From: Ceratodon purpureus
Taxonomy: Eukaryota > Streptophyta > Bryopsida > Pseudoditrichales > Ditrichaceae
Length of the DNA stretch: 64,000 nt
Direction: 5' to 3'
Assembly: GCA_014871385.1 (NCBI GenBank)
Contig: CM026427.1
Coordinates: 186,001-250,000, forward strand
Position 1 is the first letter of the stretch; each line of letters begins with the position of its first letter. The notes under the pieces are model-generated. The model did no database searches. It worked only from the letters and a program-made list of their open reading frames with translations, and was not told where the DNA came from. The position numbers and the translations under genes were made by a program. Shown piece after piece: positions 9,835 to 22,753 of the stretch.

Positions 9835-11430
9835 AGGGAGCAGTCCTTCTTTAGAACTGCCATTTCCACAATGACCATTGATCACGTAGTGAATGATTTT
9901 AGTAATATCCCATGTACTAAGTCGGCAATATAGAAGCTATATTGACTTTTTCATTATAAAGGCTTTGTCGTTCGCATTGATTGCACTCTATTTCAATACA
10001 TTCTATCTTGAACAAGTGCACTATATACCTCGTATCCCCTGACATGTACCCTTTATTACAGCAAACATATACTTGTTATTAGATGTCCTAATCTTCGAAC
10101 CTAACACGTTTAGGGTTGCCAACTACACTATCAGCAGGACTGCCAACCAGTGACTGTACTACATGACAAACTACATTCGCGTTCACTTTCGGTCCCACAC
10201 TTGGCAAGTGTCCTTGGTATGAACGTTTCAGCAATGGCCTACCTCCACGCCTCTGGAATAGGTTCCCCTTGGGATCTTTCCAACCTTGGAGTATGCATGA
10301 GGTTGCAAAGGCACATCTGCGTCCTCCTCCAGCACTCTGATATCATCCGAATTTTCTGAACGTGGAAGGTCAGCTCTTACATCCGATTGAACGTCAACAT
10401 CCGTTGTCAAAGGACGCCCTTGGCTGTTGGCCATCACCTCTTCTTCGTCCTCCACCTCAACATATGGTTGAAATGGACAAACATCGTCAGCAAGTGAAAC
10501 AACAATATCTCTGACGTGTTCCATAACCGCTGTCCCGCACTACAGAAAAGAGCTTCACAAAACACCAACACAGAAGAGGAAGAGACATTCCATAATCTTA
10601 TCTTAAATATCCCTGAAGAAGATGCTTGGCGCCCTTGAAAATCGGCTTTTCATTTGTTTAAAAGTTGTCATCCTCCTAAACTGAATGGAAAAGGATGAGG
10701 GTTGAGCAGAAGTCATTTAGCATTTAAAATTTAAAAAAAAAAAGAAAAAAATGAAATTATAAAAGAAAAAAAAAAAAAAAAAACATTTATAAAAAATGAA
10801 ATTCAAAAAATAAAAGTTAATAAAAGCAAAAATAAATATTAAGGTTGAAAATAATATGAAGGAGATTAAGAAAATGAAAGAGAAAATAAAATGAAAGAGA
10901 AAATTCAATGAAAGGACTCTTTTGACCCCTTTAACAAGATAGATAGAATAAAGGAAGTTAATAAAAAATACAAGACAATTATAAAAAATAAAAAAAATAA
11001 AAAAGTATTAAGGCATGTAGACCAAGGCGGACGATTTCTAGCAATGTTAAGAAAATGTTATGATATTAAATGTTACTTGATCCCTCTTAAGAGGTCCAAT
11101 ACCAATACATTTTAAGCAGTAATTAGCATATAAATAAGAGGAGATATAGGGAATTAATGTATGCCTGAACTAGTTAGAAGAAGCTGGAGCATAGTAATTG
11201 GTGCACGTAAAAAAATTAGTCACTAAGAAAAGAGAAAACGAACTACAAATTTAATGAAAATACTGGAATTAGTCCACGGTTATAGGGTCAATTAAATTAC
11301 TAAAATTAGTAACTTTCTAAAAATATACTGAGAATATTTGAATCTTCTAATTTTATATTTTATTTTTAGTTTTAAAATGCTATTTCTAGATCTGTCCCCC
11401 ATTTTGTGCTCTCCGCTCTCCAAATCTCCG
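9835..11430. other. Intergenic DNA with an A-rich low-complexity tract
   Basis: No recognised gene. A-rich low-complexity sequence occupies about 10725-11000. A 98-codon acidic frame lies on the minus strand at 10228-10524 (listed separately). Confidence 0.5.
10228..10524 (-). other. Short acidic reading frame, unrecognised
   Basis: A 98-codon minus-strand frame beginning MEHVRDIVVSLADD with an acidic stretch (VEVEDEEEVMA). No family is recognised. It lies just beyond the MULE remnant and could be part of it, of another decayed element, or chance. Confidence 0.2.
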
Positions 11431-11447
11431 CTCACGTACAAGCTACG

Positions 11448-11759
11448 TCCGACGTTGAAGACCTAAATATCGCTAGAGAATCCATAAAACAAATGTAAAT
11501 AATATTGTTGCCTCCGCAAATGGCCCCGCAATCTGAACTATTACAATATGATGGAGAGGATCCTAAAGTTTTAGAAGACACTGCTAAAGTGAAATCAACA
11601 ACATCTAAAAAAGAGATAAAGGAGATTATTAAAAGGATGTTACAACAGGCTACTATGCAGCATGAGATGATGGCAGAATTTTTTTGGAAGCTACACCTAG
11701 GTACTGAAAGCAAGATAACATTTGATGAGACAATGGATGTAGACAGTGAATCTACGTAG
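11448..11759 (+). pseudogene. Coding-like remnant, charged helical C-terminus
   Basis: A frame with one break near 11500 reads from SDVEDLNIARESIKQM into a Lys/Glu-rich helical stretch (SKKEIKEIIKRMLQQ) and ends MDVDSEST before a stop at 11759. The style resembles the C-termini of small accessory proteins carried by plant DNA transposons, but I do not recognise a specific family. The motif GCTCTCCGCTCTCC lies about 40 bp upstream (11409-11422). Confidence 0.3.
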
Positions 11760-12303
11760 ACATTATTTTTATAAAAAAAAAAATTCATCCATGGAATGAC
11801 CACTTGTACTTCTCATTCATTGACATAATTTTGAAACATTTTAGGATTGTTTGCTTACATCATCTATGCAGACTCAAAATCAAATTTATGTTCTTGAATT
11901 TCCCAATTCCATCTAAATTCCACTAGATACACTGTTCAAAATTTGCTTCCACTTCCTAGAAATTTGCCTATGTTGTTTCTCAAAGGGTACAGAAATTACA
12001 GAATAATAAAACGTGGAGTAAGAACAAGATGGAAACAGACTGCATATGCATTACAAAAATGACCTCATGAAGTCAGAATTTTAACTTGGAGGGAAGCTTC
12101 AAATTCTATCCATAGACAGTGAATTCAAACTAGTCCAGACTAACTGACAAACAAACTGCTGCGTCATCCAATTTTGCATCAGAATTCAAGCAATGAAAGT
12201 TAGTAACTTCCTTGACTTCAAGTCAGTGAGTTGAGCTTCCGGATCCTGAAGATAACTTAAAAGTATCTCCCAAAACTTATTCAAACATTCAACACAACCA
12301 ATA

Positions 12304-12692
12304 AGGTAGAATCACCTTAAACCGTGCGAATAAGAGATTCAGCATGGTTGTGGACCTCATGGATGGGGAAACATGAGGGAGAGTGAATGCAAAAATTTCC
12401 AGAATTAAATAGCAAAAATTGAATTTACTACAAATTTTTGAAGTCAAAAGTGTACATGACCTTAAAGTGATCAGTAGACTCTCCTTTTGTGGCGCTCACG
12501 CATGTAGCTAAAACCGTGCAAATAGAGTTAATGAACCATGAATCTATGAACCAACCACCTCCCTACACGTGTCCATATCGAGTCACTATTTATGAAATTG
12601 CTTTGCACGCAATAAGGTCCATGCCCTGGGCGGCACAGGGGCGGTCTACACTGCGCTTCTGGGGGGCCGCACGGTTTAAGGTGATTCTACCT
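12304..12692. mobile_element. MITE with 25-bp perfect terminal inverted repeats and TA duplication
   Basis: The first 25 bp (12304-12328, starting AGGTAGAATCACCTTAAACC) are repeated exactly, inverted, at 12668-12692. TA lies directly outside both ends (12302-12303 and 12693-12694). Length 389 bp, no coding capacity. A TA target duplication with such ends fits a Tc1/mariner (Stowaway-like) miniature element. The perfect inverted repeats suggest it is not very old. Confidence 0.85.
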
Positions 12693-12694
12693 TA

Positions 12695-14370
12695 GATGGA
12701 GTGAAGAATCAATTGGATACATAGATTGTTATTGCAATGGCATTGTAATACTGGAGGCATCCAATAAAATATGAGGTTTAAAAACCAAACAAATGTTGAT
12801 GAGAGTTTCAGTTGTGAGGAGGATCCCTTCTCCAGCAAGGAATGTAGATTCTCTTGACTTGAAAACTAGCTCAACAAGCTCCAGAACATGTGCCTTACAG
12901 CTTGGAAACCAGATCGTCACCTTTCTCACTTTCAGTGAACACTCGTAAATTTGATCCTTTTTAAGCCATCAAACCTACTAGCTGCACCCAACAGCCAACA
13001 CACAACAAATAGTACTCAACAGACAAAATTGTATTTCAAACAAGGTTCCTACTTGGGTTTTCAAAACGCCTATGTACACAAGATTCTACGGTGTTGTGCA
13101 ATCACGAGTTTAATCTTGGAGGGTGAGCCTTGACGGCTGGAAAGAGAATCACCACTTGTTGTGTACATTCGAGCAATGGCTAGTGTGCGTGTATCACAAG
13201 CGCATGGGTTCTCCATCTGAACCAATTAACAAGCACAAACATTTTGGTTATTTCTGGCACACATGGAACTACAGGAGTTTCAGAATGTCATTGAGATGCT
13301 TCACAGAATTGATGTTATCGACGGGTATTTATACCACAATAAGAAGATACTCATCTGCCCGAAATGGCCGGTGAAACCATGTCCTGCACACCATGTCAAT
13401 GTTTGTTGTCGTCAGTGAGAAGCTGATCTATGGTTAGCAAAATGATATTTGCAATTGAAGGAGTGATAATTAAATGGGTGCTGGGTTAGGAAGTTTAAGA
13501 GTGATCAACACTAAATTAATTTTCACCAAATGGATGATCATCATCTTCAAAACCAATAAAGCGATCTTGCTTATAATAAAAATGGGGTGTCTTGGTGCTC
13601 TGAAAATATAAAAAAAGCACCTAAGTCATAAATTTCTGCAACAAATTCATGACGAAAAACTTACTCTGCATTTACACTTCCTTATACATGCATCTACACT
13701 TCCTTCCTTTGGCGACTACACAAAACAAGAAAACAGAGTTCTAGAGTGATCAGATACTGAGCCAAAGATTTGTTCAATATGACTAGTGAGAGTATGGTGC
13801 AACATGGTCTCTATGTCCTAGAAGACTGGATGGGCTCACCTCATCTGATTCCACGAGTAGTATAGCGGGTGGGAATCCCGAGGACTAATACAACCACGAC
13901 ACTACTGCTTGATCAATTGCAAGCCACCGTCACCTACACCAATAGAACACACAATATTCTTAGACACTGACCTCGCTCGTCTGTCGGTCCCTCCTTCCTC
14001 CCCCCTCGTTGGGCTTCAGTAAAAAACTCGAAATCTGCCTGTTTTCACGATGTACAGCATACAAGACTCGCAAGGTAGGCGAGGAGCACGACCATGTTGC
14101 ATTACACAGATATAACCAAGGCAGGGAATTGTATAAATCCCAAATGAATATGTTATAAAAGAAGCTATAAAAGTTTGAAAAAAACTCCAATAATGAAAAT
14201 CCATTCCTAGATAGTGAACTACGACAATCATGTGGAATTCTAGGCACACTTTGAAGTGCTCAAAACTCCCATCTGCACCTTATATGTCCAAGGTGATTAC
14301 GTAATCCAGCTCCACAAGTCAAACATCAATTCATGTAAACATAGAACCTTCTAATACATATTCATGGGGA
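12695..14370. other. Intergenic DNA
   Basis: AT-rich sequence with only short frames and no family I can recognise. I see no RNA gene or structured repeat. Confidence 0.4.
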
Positions 14371-14376
14371 AAACGA

Positions 14377-15115
14377 CTACAACTTCTCAATAAGCTTCTT
14401 TATGTGCCTATCGAGATTCCCGATGAATCCATTGGCCACCTCCATACTATGAGCCATGTCTTTAGTGTTGTTTACAAGCTGGGAAATTAGATCCGGAGAT
14501 TTCTCCTGATATCTCATCTTTGTTGGCACCTTTGTTTCTATAGTTGTTGAAGTAGGCACAGAGTCCTCATTTTCCTCCTTCTCCTCTTCTCCAGTATCAT
14601 GTGGATTGTCCATGTCGTCAATTTAAGCAAAAATGTGTTTGACAACAGCATCGTTGTGATGATACCACGTGTCTATCGTATCATAGAACTTGCACGTGTG
14701 ATGTGACTCACCAAAAATGTTGTTCGCTTTCTTATCTTCCTTATATGTCTTGAGCACATCGAGAAATTTGTTCTTGCTAGCTTTGGGTGTCTTCTTGAAG
14801 TTTGTAAGTAGGCATCAAAGCCTCGAGTGCAGCTTCAACCACATGTTTACTCCTAAACCACATGAATATAGATGAAATTAGAAATGAACTAAGAAAAACA
14901 AGAATTCGAAAACATACCAATATGAGGCCTCTTGCAACATGATGTAAAGCACAGTGAAGCACATCCATCTGGCAATCTCCCATATGTGGCCACTTCTGGC
15001 ATATAAGAATGCAAACTTCAAAACTTAATTGTAAATTTAAATCAAGAATTGTCCAGAAAGACAATTGCAAGGTTTCCCCTATTCTAAAGAAAAGTAGAAA
15101 ATCAGAACATTCCAA
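14377..15115 (-). pseudogene. Myb/SANT-like transposon accessory protein remnant
   Basis: On the minus strand a frame reads SKNKFLDVLKTYKEDKK and then HTCKFYDTIDTWYHH near 14640-14800. This resembles the end of a Myb/SANT-like (trihelix) domain, where a TCKFYDEID-type motif is common in proteins encoded beside PIF/Harbinger transposases. After a stop, an acidic region (EEEKEENEDS) and a helical tail ending DRHIKKLIEKL close at 14377. Upstream, at about 14880-15115, is a more doubtful exon ended by a GTATGT donor. The frame changes at least once and has stops, so it is a decayed gene. Assignment is by motif only. Confidence 0.4.
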
Positions 15116-15119
15116 AGAG

Positions 15120-15845
15120 AAGAAGAAATAAAATTGAAAAATATATGTTCAACACTTCATTGCTTCCTCTAAGCCACTAGAAGCTTGTTAAAGTGGACCC
15201 TGTGATGCCGTTAAACATGCCACTTGACATCGAATTCCATGTCAGGTTCGCTAATCGACAGTAACAAACTTTCAAATCACGAAATATACATCAGCATCAT
15301 ATCAGGATTATGGTGCTCTCTATGCTTCACCGTACATTACAAAATTGATGACTCTATCTGGTGAAGTTAAAACTCAAGGTTTTAGGAGAATAGACTGACC
15401 CTAACAGGACAAGTTAATCAATCCCGTTGTTGATATTATCGACAAAGAATGGTCACAACAATTTTTGTCACCGGCAGGAGCTAAACATTAATTAATCCTC
15501 ATTTCGAAGAAAGAATCACCGCAACCAAAATTAGTTACTTCCAGACGGAAATAATTTTCAATCATATGGATTATCAGACATAGATACAACCAATAACTGA
15601 TTACTTTCTATCATTTCCAGATCAAGTCCCAGTCTCTCATTCATTTATGATTCCAAAACCTTTCAACAAGATGAACCCAACTCAAAAGGGACTCTCACCA
15701 CTCGAAAGGTGAAACACTCAAGAAATCCAACACCATCTCCGGTTAAGAAGCGATGAACTGCTAGTCAGAAAAAACACTTTCCATGTGCTCAAACCTCTAT
15801 TGTGTTAAACCAACAAAGTACATAATGCACAACACCTGACTCCTT
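15120..15845. other. Intergenic DNA
   Basis: No gene, RNA gene or repeat that I can support. Confidence 0.4.
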
Positions 15846-15847
15846 AT

Positions 15848-16150
15848 ATGGGCGTTAAGCTCTGCTGGGCCTCTTCGCATTATAGATCGGCGCGTTTAAC
15901 TGATCGTTAAAAAAGTTGGGCCCTCCTTTTGCTAATTTAATCGTGCAATGCACGATTCAAATTTCTAATCGTGCATTGCACAATTAAATTAGCAAAGGTT
16001 CCGTTAACGAACAGGTCCTGGGTTTGAGGCCTGCTGGGCTTAACGCCGCGTTAAGCACTCACCCTCGCGCCTCACGCGATGTTCAGCACACTCGCGCCTT
16101 TGGCAGTCATGCGCTTAACATTGCGTGACGCACTCAGGTGAGTGCTTAAC
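15848..16150. repeat. Foldback element: nested palindromes
   Basis: The core is a 30-bp inverted repeat, 15928-15957 against 15967-15996, with one mismatch and a 9-nt spacer. Each half holds the self-complementary string ATCGTGCAATGCACGAT or a close variant. Weaker outer arms pair GGCGTTAAGC near 15852 with GCTTAACGCC near 16036. A further inverted pair, TTAAGCACTCACC near 16052 and GGTGAGTGCTTAA near 16138, extends the structure to the right. It looks like a foldback-type repeat or MITE; I could not define a target duplication. Confidence 0.6.
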
Positions 16151-16159
16151 CCTATACAA

Positions 16160-19100
16160 TTATCTGGATGTCTTGGCAAGATCAAAGCTGAGGAAAAAGA
16201 AAGCTGAAGAATAGTGTCATCAACTCCTGAACTTAAGCTAACCTTGCTGCTGCACCAGCAGCTCTACAATGGACGAGGTCTACATTGTTTAACTTGTCAT
16301 GTTAACCCTGCGCATCAAATTTCAAAAGCTAGATACACAAGCAAAGCATTTTAAGAGCTCAAACTGCAGATACAAATTCTGGTGTAACGCAGGACGTTGA
16401 TGTTTTTTCTGAATCATCCTCACAAAACCATGAACCTACGCACGTTTTACCACTGTGTCGACTTGCAGCTAACTTTGAATCGATTCTAAATTTGAAGCAG
16501 ATTAAATTGGTGAAAATTATAATAAAGAATGCTGACCAACATGCACTCGTAGGTGCACTTTCAAAGGTTATGAAACGCCAGCATTCAGTGCAGACAAAAC
16601 ATCTAATCAGAAGAATACTACCGATTGACTCACTAACGAGAAGATAGAACAACATATCGACCCCCCAACAGAGGCGACATGATTCAGACAATGTAGAATT
16701 GAGAGATACTGACAAACAAATTTCTTCAAGATAGTTCTGTCCATCAGAATATGTCCTTTATTTCTAGTAGTTTGTTTCTCACAAAATAATTGCTGAAAAT
16801 TATATCCAATAAAAAAACCTCATTCATTCAATCACAAATAAAGAAAACAATGACATTACAAACTAGGAACAGCAGCTGACAGCCTACCTGCACAAAGCAG
16901 CCCTATCTCTACATGGAAGAGAAAATAAAACTCAGTTTTTAATTAACAATCGATATGTTAAGTTTTAAGTTGGATATGCATGTAAGTGAAAGTAGGATAC
17001 TTTTTCACGTGTACATACATAATCAAGAAGAATTGGAATGTACCTTGTTTTTTAGAGTTCTTTAGGAACTCCAGCTACATCTCTCCCCTCAGTTGAATTA
17101 AGGTTTTCCTCAGTTGAATTAACGTTTCCAATTCTGTTTGTGATCTTCATCTTCGGTTTTTGGTTTTTTCAACCAACAGCTTCTTTTTTGCAACCACAGA
17201 CGCGCCAACGTTTCCTGCCATGTTCTTACTCTGCATACATCAACCAAATTTGTCATTGAATCATATGTACCTCTTAAAAGGTGCAACTTCAACTCTGAAT
17301 TGATATTCTACTCTGAATTGCACGACAGAAGTCAGAGCTTACTGCATAGTATTCCTCAGCACGATTCATATTGAACACTACCTGGATGGCCAACTTAGAA
17401 CATGACGCCCATATAGTTAGCCACTCCATGATTGTAACGCTCACAGAAAGGAACTGAAGAAAGTATTTGGGATCTGGAGACTTGAGGCACAGTAATAGCC
17501 AAATGAAATCATATCTTCTACCAACATTTGGAGCCAATATGGTCGATTACTTATGTTATTTCTACGAATCGCTTCATGATGTACGTCTATTGCTCGTAGA
17601 TTTGCAATTTAATTCATGAAGCTGGCATTACAGAAGAGTTTGACTATAACAATATAGAGATTACAAACACATCTGAGTTATTTGTAAAGGCATCCAGTCT
17701 TTTGTCCTCCTCTTTTCATGGACCAGAGCTAGTACCATTCCTCCTCCTACTCACGGTCCCACTCCTCCACCCAATTCTTCTCCCTCCCTCCAAATTTTTA
17801 TAAATAGAAATTTCAATCTATTGAGTATTCTATTTTTGGTCTACACTAAGATCTTGCCAATCCGATCCTTTCCAAATTACAGGTCAAAAACTTAGGTTTT
17901 GAGGGACTTTACAAATAACTCTATTGCCTCACTTTAAATCACTAAGAAGTCAATCACAGTATAGGTTAAAATTTAAAAAATGAAACATCCTTCATGGCAG
18001 CTATACAAACGGAGCATTTCGAGAAACCCGGCTGTGGTTCCTAAATTAAAGCCTGGAGCAAAGGTGGTCACAATAAAGAGGCGTTTAAAATTGACTCAAG
18101 CTCCATCAACTTCAACCAGCATCCCCTCCTTTCCTCATGCATTTGGAATAAAGAATGCTAAATATCACAAGATTCATCGAATGCAATGAACTAAGAAATT
18201 CCAAATGCTATGACCAACAGCGATGACTTGATAAGGAAAAAAGAGTGCAAGACTCAAATTTGCCACGAACTTACAAAAACCCTAAATAAATTTGTCCATC
18301 GAAGGGCCTGATTCTTGTGGCAAATTTGCAATTGACAGCAAGAGAGAAGTAGCAGCACGAGTATCGACAACGAAAAAGATGGACAAGAATAGCTTCTAAG
18401 CCATAGGTACAAAATGGCAAAAATCATGTGCAAAGCAACAATAGACTGACTCACAATCCCCGTAAAGTAGCTACAAAGAAAACCTTGTGCACACAAACCC
18501 TATGCCCCATACTCTTAGATTTTCTACACTCAAAAACAATACACAGAAAAGCAGTATTCAGTTCACCAATTGACACAAACAAGGTTAACTAAAGAAAGTT
18601 TAAAACTCACTTGATGCGTTCTCGAACATGGCTAAGAAATCGCCATCGTCTAGGTTATGATCGATTGCAAGATGCCGAGCATGCGCAGATTCTTAATTCT
18701 ATGGATGTTCGACGCACAAAATCCTTAGCGCTTGCTCTGTTATTTTCTAGCTCTTAGTCTAGCTCCGACGTGTCCTCTCCACACTTGCAGCTCAAGTAGG
18801 GAGAGAGAAACTTTTGGACGGTGGGGATTCAAAGGGTTCAACGAAGGTGCACAATCAGGCCCAAGTTTCATCTTTGGCCCACAAAAAACCTTGTCCCGAT
18901 TGCCCCACTTAGGCCCAAAGATTTGGCGCCAAAATATTGCCACATAAGCTACCATATAGGAGAGTTTGAGCTGGCCCTCAATCGAGCGCCAAGTATAAAC
19001 TGGGCCTTAACTTAGTGCCACAACAGCGGAGGGAGGAAGGGCACTACTCCACAGCTTCAGCCAGAGCCTAGAGGGCCTAATACACGTGGCTGCGAGCACC

Positions 19101-19410
19101 CTGACGCAGCAGGGGTGAGCTGCGTTACCAACAACTCAGTGACATGTGTCAGGTCCGGATTTGCTAAATAAAAAATGTGGGATGTACCCTGGTTTGGCTC
19201 GCACCTGGGGGTCTGCTCACCCTCGCTGAATTAGTCCCAAACTCCTAGGCTCCTGATTTTTAGTTTTATCTTTCTTGATTTTTAGTTCGTCTCTCTCATT
19301 TTTCCTAGGCCCTTTAGAGAGCTCTTCTTTGCATTTTGTTGTTTTCAAGGCTGTGAGTTGTTTTTAAGGTTGTGAGTAGTTTCCAAAAATTTTGGTGTTT
19401 TTGATATTGT
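16160..19410. other. Long intergenic stretch with no convincing gene
   Basis: Mostly AT-rich. The only item worth noting is a minus-strand stretch at about 17375-17520 reading YDFIWLLLCLKSPDPKYF, bounded by an AG and followed by a GTAGTG donor; it could be a single exon but has no family match I know. From about 18730 to 19240 the DNA becomes more GC-rich, with no frame I can support. Confidence 0.35.
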
Positions 19411-19419
19411 TCCCAAATT

Positions 19420-20768
19420 TTCCCAAAATGGATGCGGTCCTATGTTTAGCATTCTGGATGATTTATTTTGTGTGCACCCCTCCCTCTTATGCTCGTAGGT
19501 GGCAAGCAATTGCAGCCTTGGATGAGCCATCACTTATGTAAAGAATTTTACCAATTCTTTGTGCTATAACCTATCAGTATCCTCTAGTGGGGGGAAGATT
19601 GTATCATGTAGAACCTCGTCAGACAGCTTACTTAGGGATTGCGGAGAGTTTAGTTTGGTTTACAAATCCAGAGATGTTGGATAGAAAATATCGAGAGAAC
19701 TATCGGATGAGTTATTTAGCATTCCACAATTTATTATTGGAGATGACACCTTATATTGTTTCAAATGCGATCAATTGATAGGTTATGCCACCTCTTGATC
19801 CTGCTATTGCCTTGAAGATTGTTTTATTTAGATTAGGACATGATCATTCAGCTGTGAATATGTGTGAACGATTCAATGTAGGGGCTTCTACCATTAGATA
19901 GTATACCAAGATCATTTGTAGTGCTCTTTTCCGTGATTTGTTTCCTTATACAGCTACAAGACAACGTCTTCGTAGTATTACATATAAATTTAGAGATAGA
20001 ACGGGGATTCAAAATATGGTAGGGTGTATTGATGGATGCCACATTCCTTTGTTTGAGAAACTTGATAGACGTATGACCCTATTACCAGCCGATTTTTGGA
20101 ATTGGAAGAGTTTTCATTCATTGTTATTGCAAGTTATTTGTGATTGTGATCGTATATTTTGAGATGTATATTGTGGACAGCTCGGGGGCTGTGCAGATGG
20201 TGGCGCATTCAAACTCTATAGTTTATATCATTCTCTACGACATAGGTTGGTTTTGTAGAAGCTTATAATTGATGTTCAGGGTCTGGAAGTTTTTCCATAC
20301 ATTATTGTAGATTCTGCTTATCTTATCCGCTCATATCTCTTGAAGAACTTCAAACCACGGAATCTAGAATTGGAAAAGGACAAGATTCGATTTGATCGGT
20401 CTTTGAGCAAGGAGCGTGTTTTAATTGAGAAATGCTTTGGTATCTTGAAGAATCGTTGGCGGATTCAGAGGAGTTTGACTGCAAAGATAGACAATGGACC
20501 ACCCATTGTCATGGCATGCCGTGTTTTACACAACTATTGTCAGTTGATGGATACAGAGAGTCCTACGTATGGTCGCATGGAGAGATTACTGGATAAGAGG
20601 AATCAAGTGTGGGTGAATCACATTTCATGTTATCGAGAAGGCGATGCTGCAAAGCTTGCTAGTGAGCCCATACGGGAGGCTATATTCGAGAGCAAGTTAG
20701 AGCATTATCTAGCACCTCCATTTCCTGCGGCACAAGCACCAGCACCAGCACCTCCTTCAGCCCTATAG
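19420..20768 (+). pseudogene. PIF/Harbinger-type transposase, decayed
   Basis: A DDE_Tnp_4-type transposase read on the plus strand. Ordered motifs: YRMSYLAFHNLL near 19706, CIDGCHIPLFEKL near 20023 (first catalytic Asp in CIDG), a degenerate CADGGAF near 20192 (second Asp), VDSAYLIRSYLL near 20308, and IEKCFGILKNRWRI near 20425 (region of the catalytic Glu). The C-terminus is Pro/Ala-rich (PAPAPPSAL) and stops at 20768. The upstream part contains about five in-frame stops or shifts between 19539 and 20260, so it is not functional. The last 140 codons are open. A minus-strand Myb/SANT-like partner remnant lies downstream at 21682-22548, the usual two-gene arrangement. Terminal repeats and the 3-bp target duplication were not found. 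Confidence 0.8.
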
Positions 20769-20783
20769 TTATTCATGTAGCAA

Positions 20784-20786
<3 letters not shown>

Positions 20787-20850
<64 letters not shown>
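20787..20850. repeat. (AT)n microsatellite
   Basis: About 32 uninterrupted AT dinucleotides directly after the PIF/Harbinger transposase stop codon. Confidence 0.95.
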
Positions 20851-20852
<2 letters not shown>

Positions 20853-20859
20853 ACATATT

Positions 20860-21680
20860 ATTAGATTGTTTTTTTATGGTTACACTTATATTATTGTGAT
20901 TTTATCACATTAATGTGTCAAACTGTGCTAATGGAGTGTGATGTACATCTGTGCTATGAGACATTTTCTGTTAAAAAAATTCCCAAAAAAACATAAATTA
21001 GTAATTTATTATGAAATTAATTGGAGCATTTAGTAACTGAAGTTGGAAATCCACTTACAAAATTTCACGTGATTTGAATGCAATGTGTAAATCTGTCAAA
21101 GAAAAATGTGAGTGGAGGTTTAATGTCCACGAAATTGCACACTTGCAATTTGGGGGGCAGATTTCAAGATGAGTTTCGGTACAGTGATTCTCATTTTTTC
21201 ATTTTTATTTATTTATTATTTTTATAAAGTGGACCATCTGAAGGAGAAGCGTAGGTATCTCTAGTAAAAATTTCATTTCATTTGAATATATCTTGAAGTA
21301 ATGACGCCCTTCAAAGCCAAGGGAGGCTAGAATTTCGGAAATTTTCAGTTTCATAAATAAGTTGTTCTTAAAACAAAAGCTCCCATTTTCTCAAATTTGT
21401 ATGTTTTTGACTTTTACAAATTAGTGTAGTTTGAAAACAAGAATAAGCACATTACTAACAAATTTCAATGCATTTGAGTGAGATGTGTAGAAATAACATA
21501 CCATGAAGCGGAAAAAGATAAAAAAAAGTGATGTAGATTTAAATTGTGATTTTGTGTTTTGGTCTTTGGGCCAAATATATTAGTGTCTTCAAATATAAGG
21601 AGTCTCCAAAGGTCTTTATTATATACCGAGATTTATATTTATTACAATCCCATTAAGACTTAAACTCTATAAGATATATA
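20860..21680. other. Spacer between the two PIF/Harbinger genes
   Basis: AT-rich, no credible frame. It separates the plus-strand transposase from the convergent accessory-gene remnant. Confidence 0.4.
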
Positions 21681-21681
21681 T

Positions 21682-22548
21682 TTAACTTGTTGAAGGACAA
21701 GATCCATTGCCCTCTCGCATGGCACCAACAAAAAGCTGAGCAATTTGCAGCTGGCGCTCAGCATTGCGGTCGTCAAGCTCAATCATCTTCAAAGCTATGT
21801 CTTTGCTTGCCTCCATCTTCGTGACTTCAATCTTTGAAGATGCCTCAACAAACTTTCCAAGAGCAGTTGCAATGATGGTTGCTCCTTCTTTGTAGCTTGA
21901 GTAGCAGTCTTCAGCCGCTGGTTCGGTGCACCTACCACCTCCTTGGCGGCGCATGATGTAGTTCAAGAAGTCGTTGCAGGTTGCGGATGCTATCCAAAAG
22001 GTGGTACTTGAGTGGCTAGTGAAGTAGGTTCGGTACCAGGAACATTGTCATCATCAAACTCTTGAGGATTGACTTGTGTGCCAATGTCCTCTCTCATGTT
22101 CATGCCTTGAGGTACACCATCAGCCTTAGCAGTTCTTGCAAGAATGTCATCCATTCTAAGATACCAAAGCCATGCAGAAGCTTGTGTACTTGTACCAAGT
22201 TCAGCTTTCTCTTTACAATACTGTGAACGTATCTTCTGCCACTTTGATTTTGTTTGCTCCTAAGTGCGAAGACTCTCACGTGGAAACTTCACTCGTATCC
22301 CCTCACACATTGCCACCTAATAATCCTTCTTCATATTCCCCATTCCAATGGCCAAATACTTGTCCTTGTACAGATCTAGAAGGAGTTGCACTCCAAGCTT
22401 GGCCCTCCATACGTTCATTGGCCCTGCTCTTCCTTTTAGTTGGTGCGCGTTGTGGTGCCAAAGCTTGTGGTGGTGGTGGTAGAGTTGATGTGTGCACAAC
22501 TAATCGATGTAGAAGAAGCTCTTCCTTCTCCATCTCTAAATAGCCCAA
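21682..22548 (-). pseudogene. PIF/Harbinger accessory (Myb/SANT-like) protein remnant
   Basis: The open C-terminal part (21682-21966) has a helical charged stretch, KIEVTKMEASKDIALKMIEL then DDRNAERQLQIAQLFVGAM, typical of the coiled C-terminus of these accessory proteins. Further upstream on the same strand (to 22548) the frame is broken but still reads MEKEELLLHRLVV and IRVKFPRESSHLGANKIK. It faces the transposase at 19420-20768, so the two probably belonged to one element. The family call depends mainly on this arrangement. Confidence 0.5.
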
Positions 22549-22683
22549 ATATCACTGGAAGTCCCTGCAAAACCATTGCAAGTGAATATAAAAGATGGAG
22601 AAAATGGTATGTGTTTTGCCTTCTTATTAGTGTTTTAGTGCCCTAACTAGCCCCCAACATGGTGGCTGCAAAATAAAGGGTTA

Positions 22684-22753
22684 GGTTGATAACAGGGGAA
22701 GGTTAAGTTGATAACAGGGGAAGATTAAGTTGATAACAGGGTTAAGTTGATAA
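22684..22753. repeat. Tandem repeat of GTTGATAACAGGG
   Basis: Three full copies and one partial copy of GTTGATAACAGGG(GAAGRTTAA), in plus orientation, between the Harbinger remnant and the EMB2004-like gene. Confidence 0.85.
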
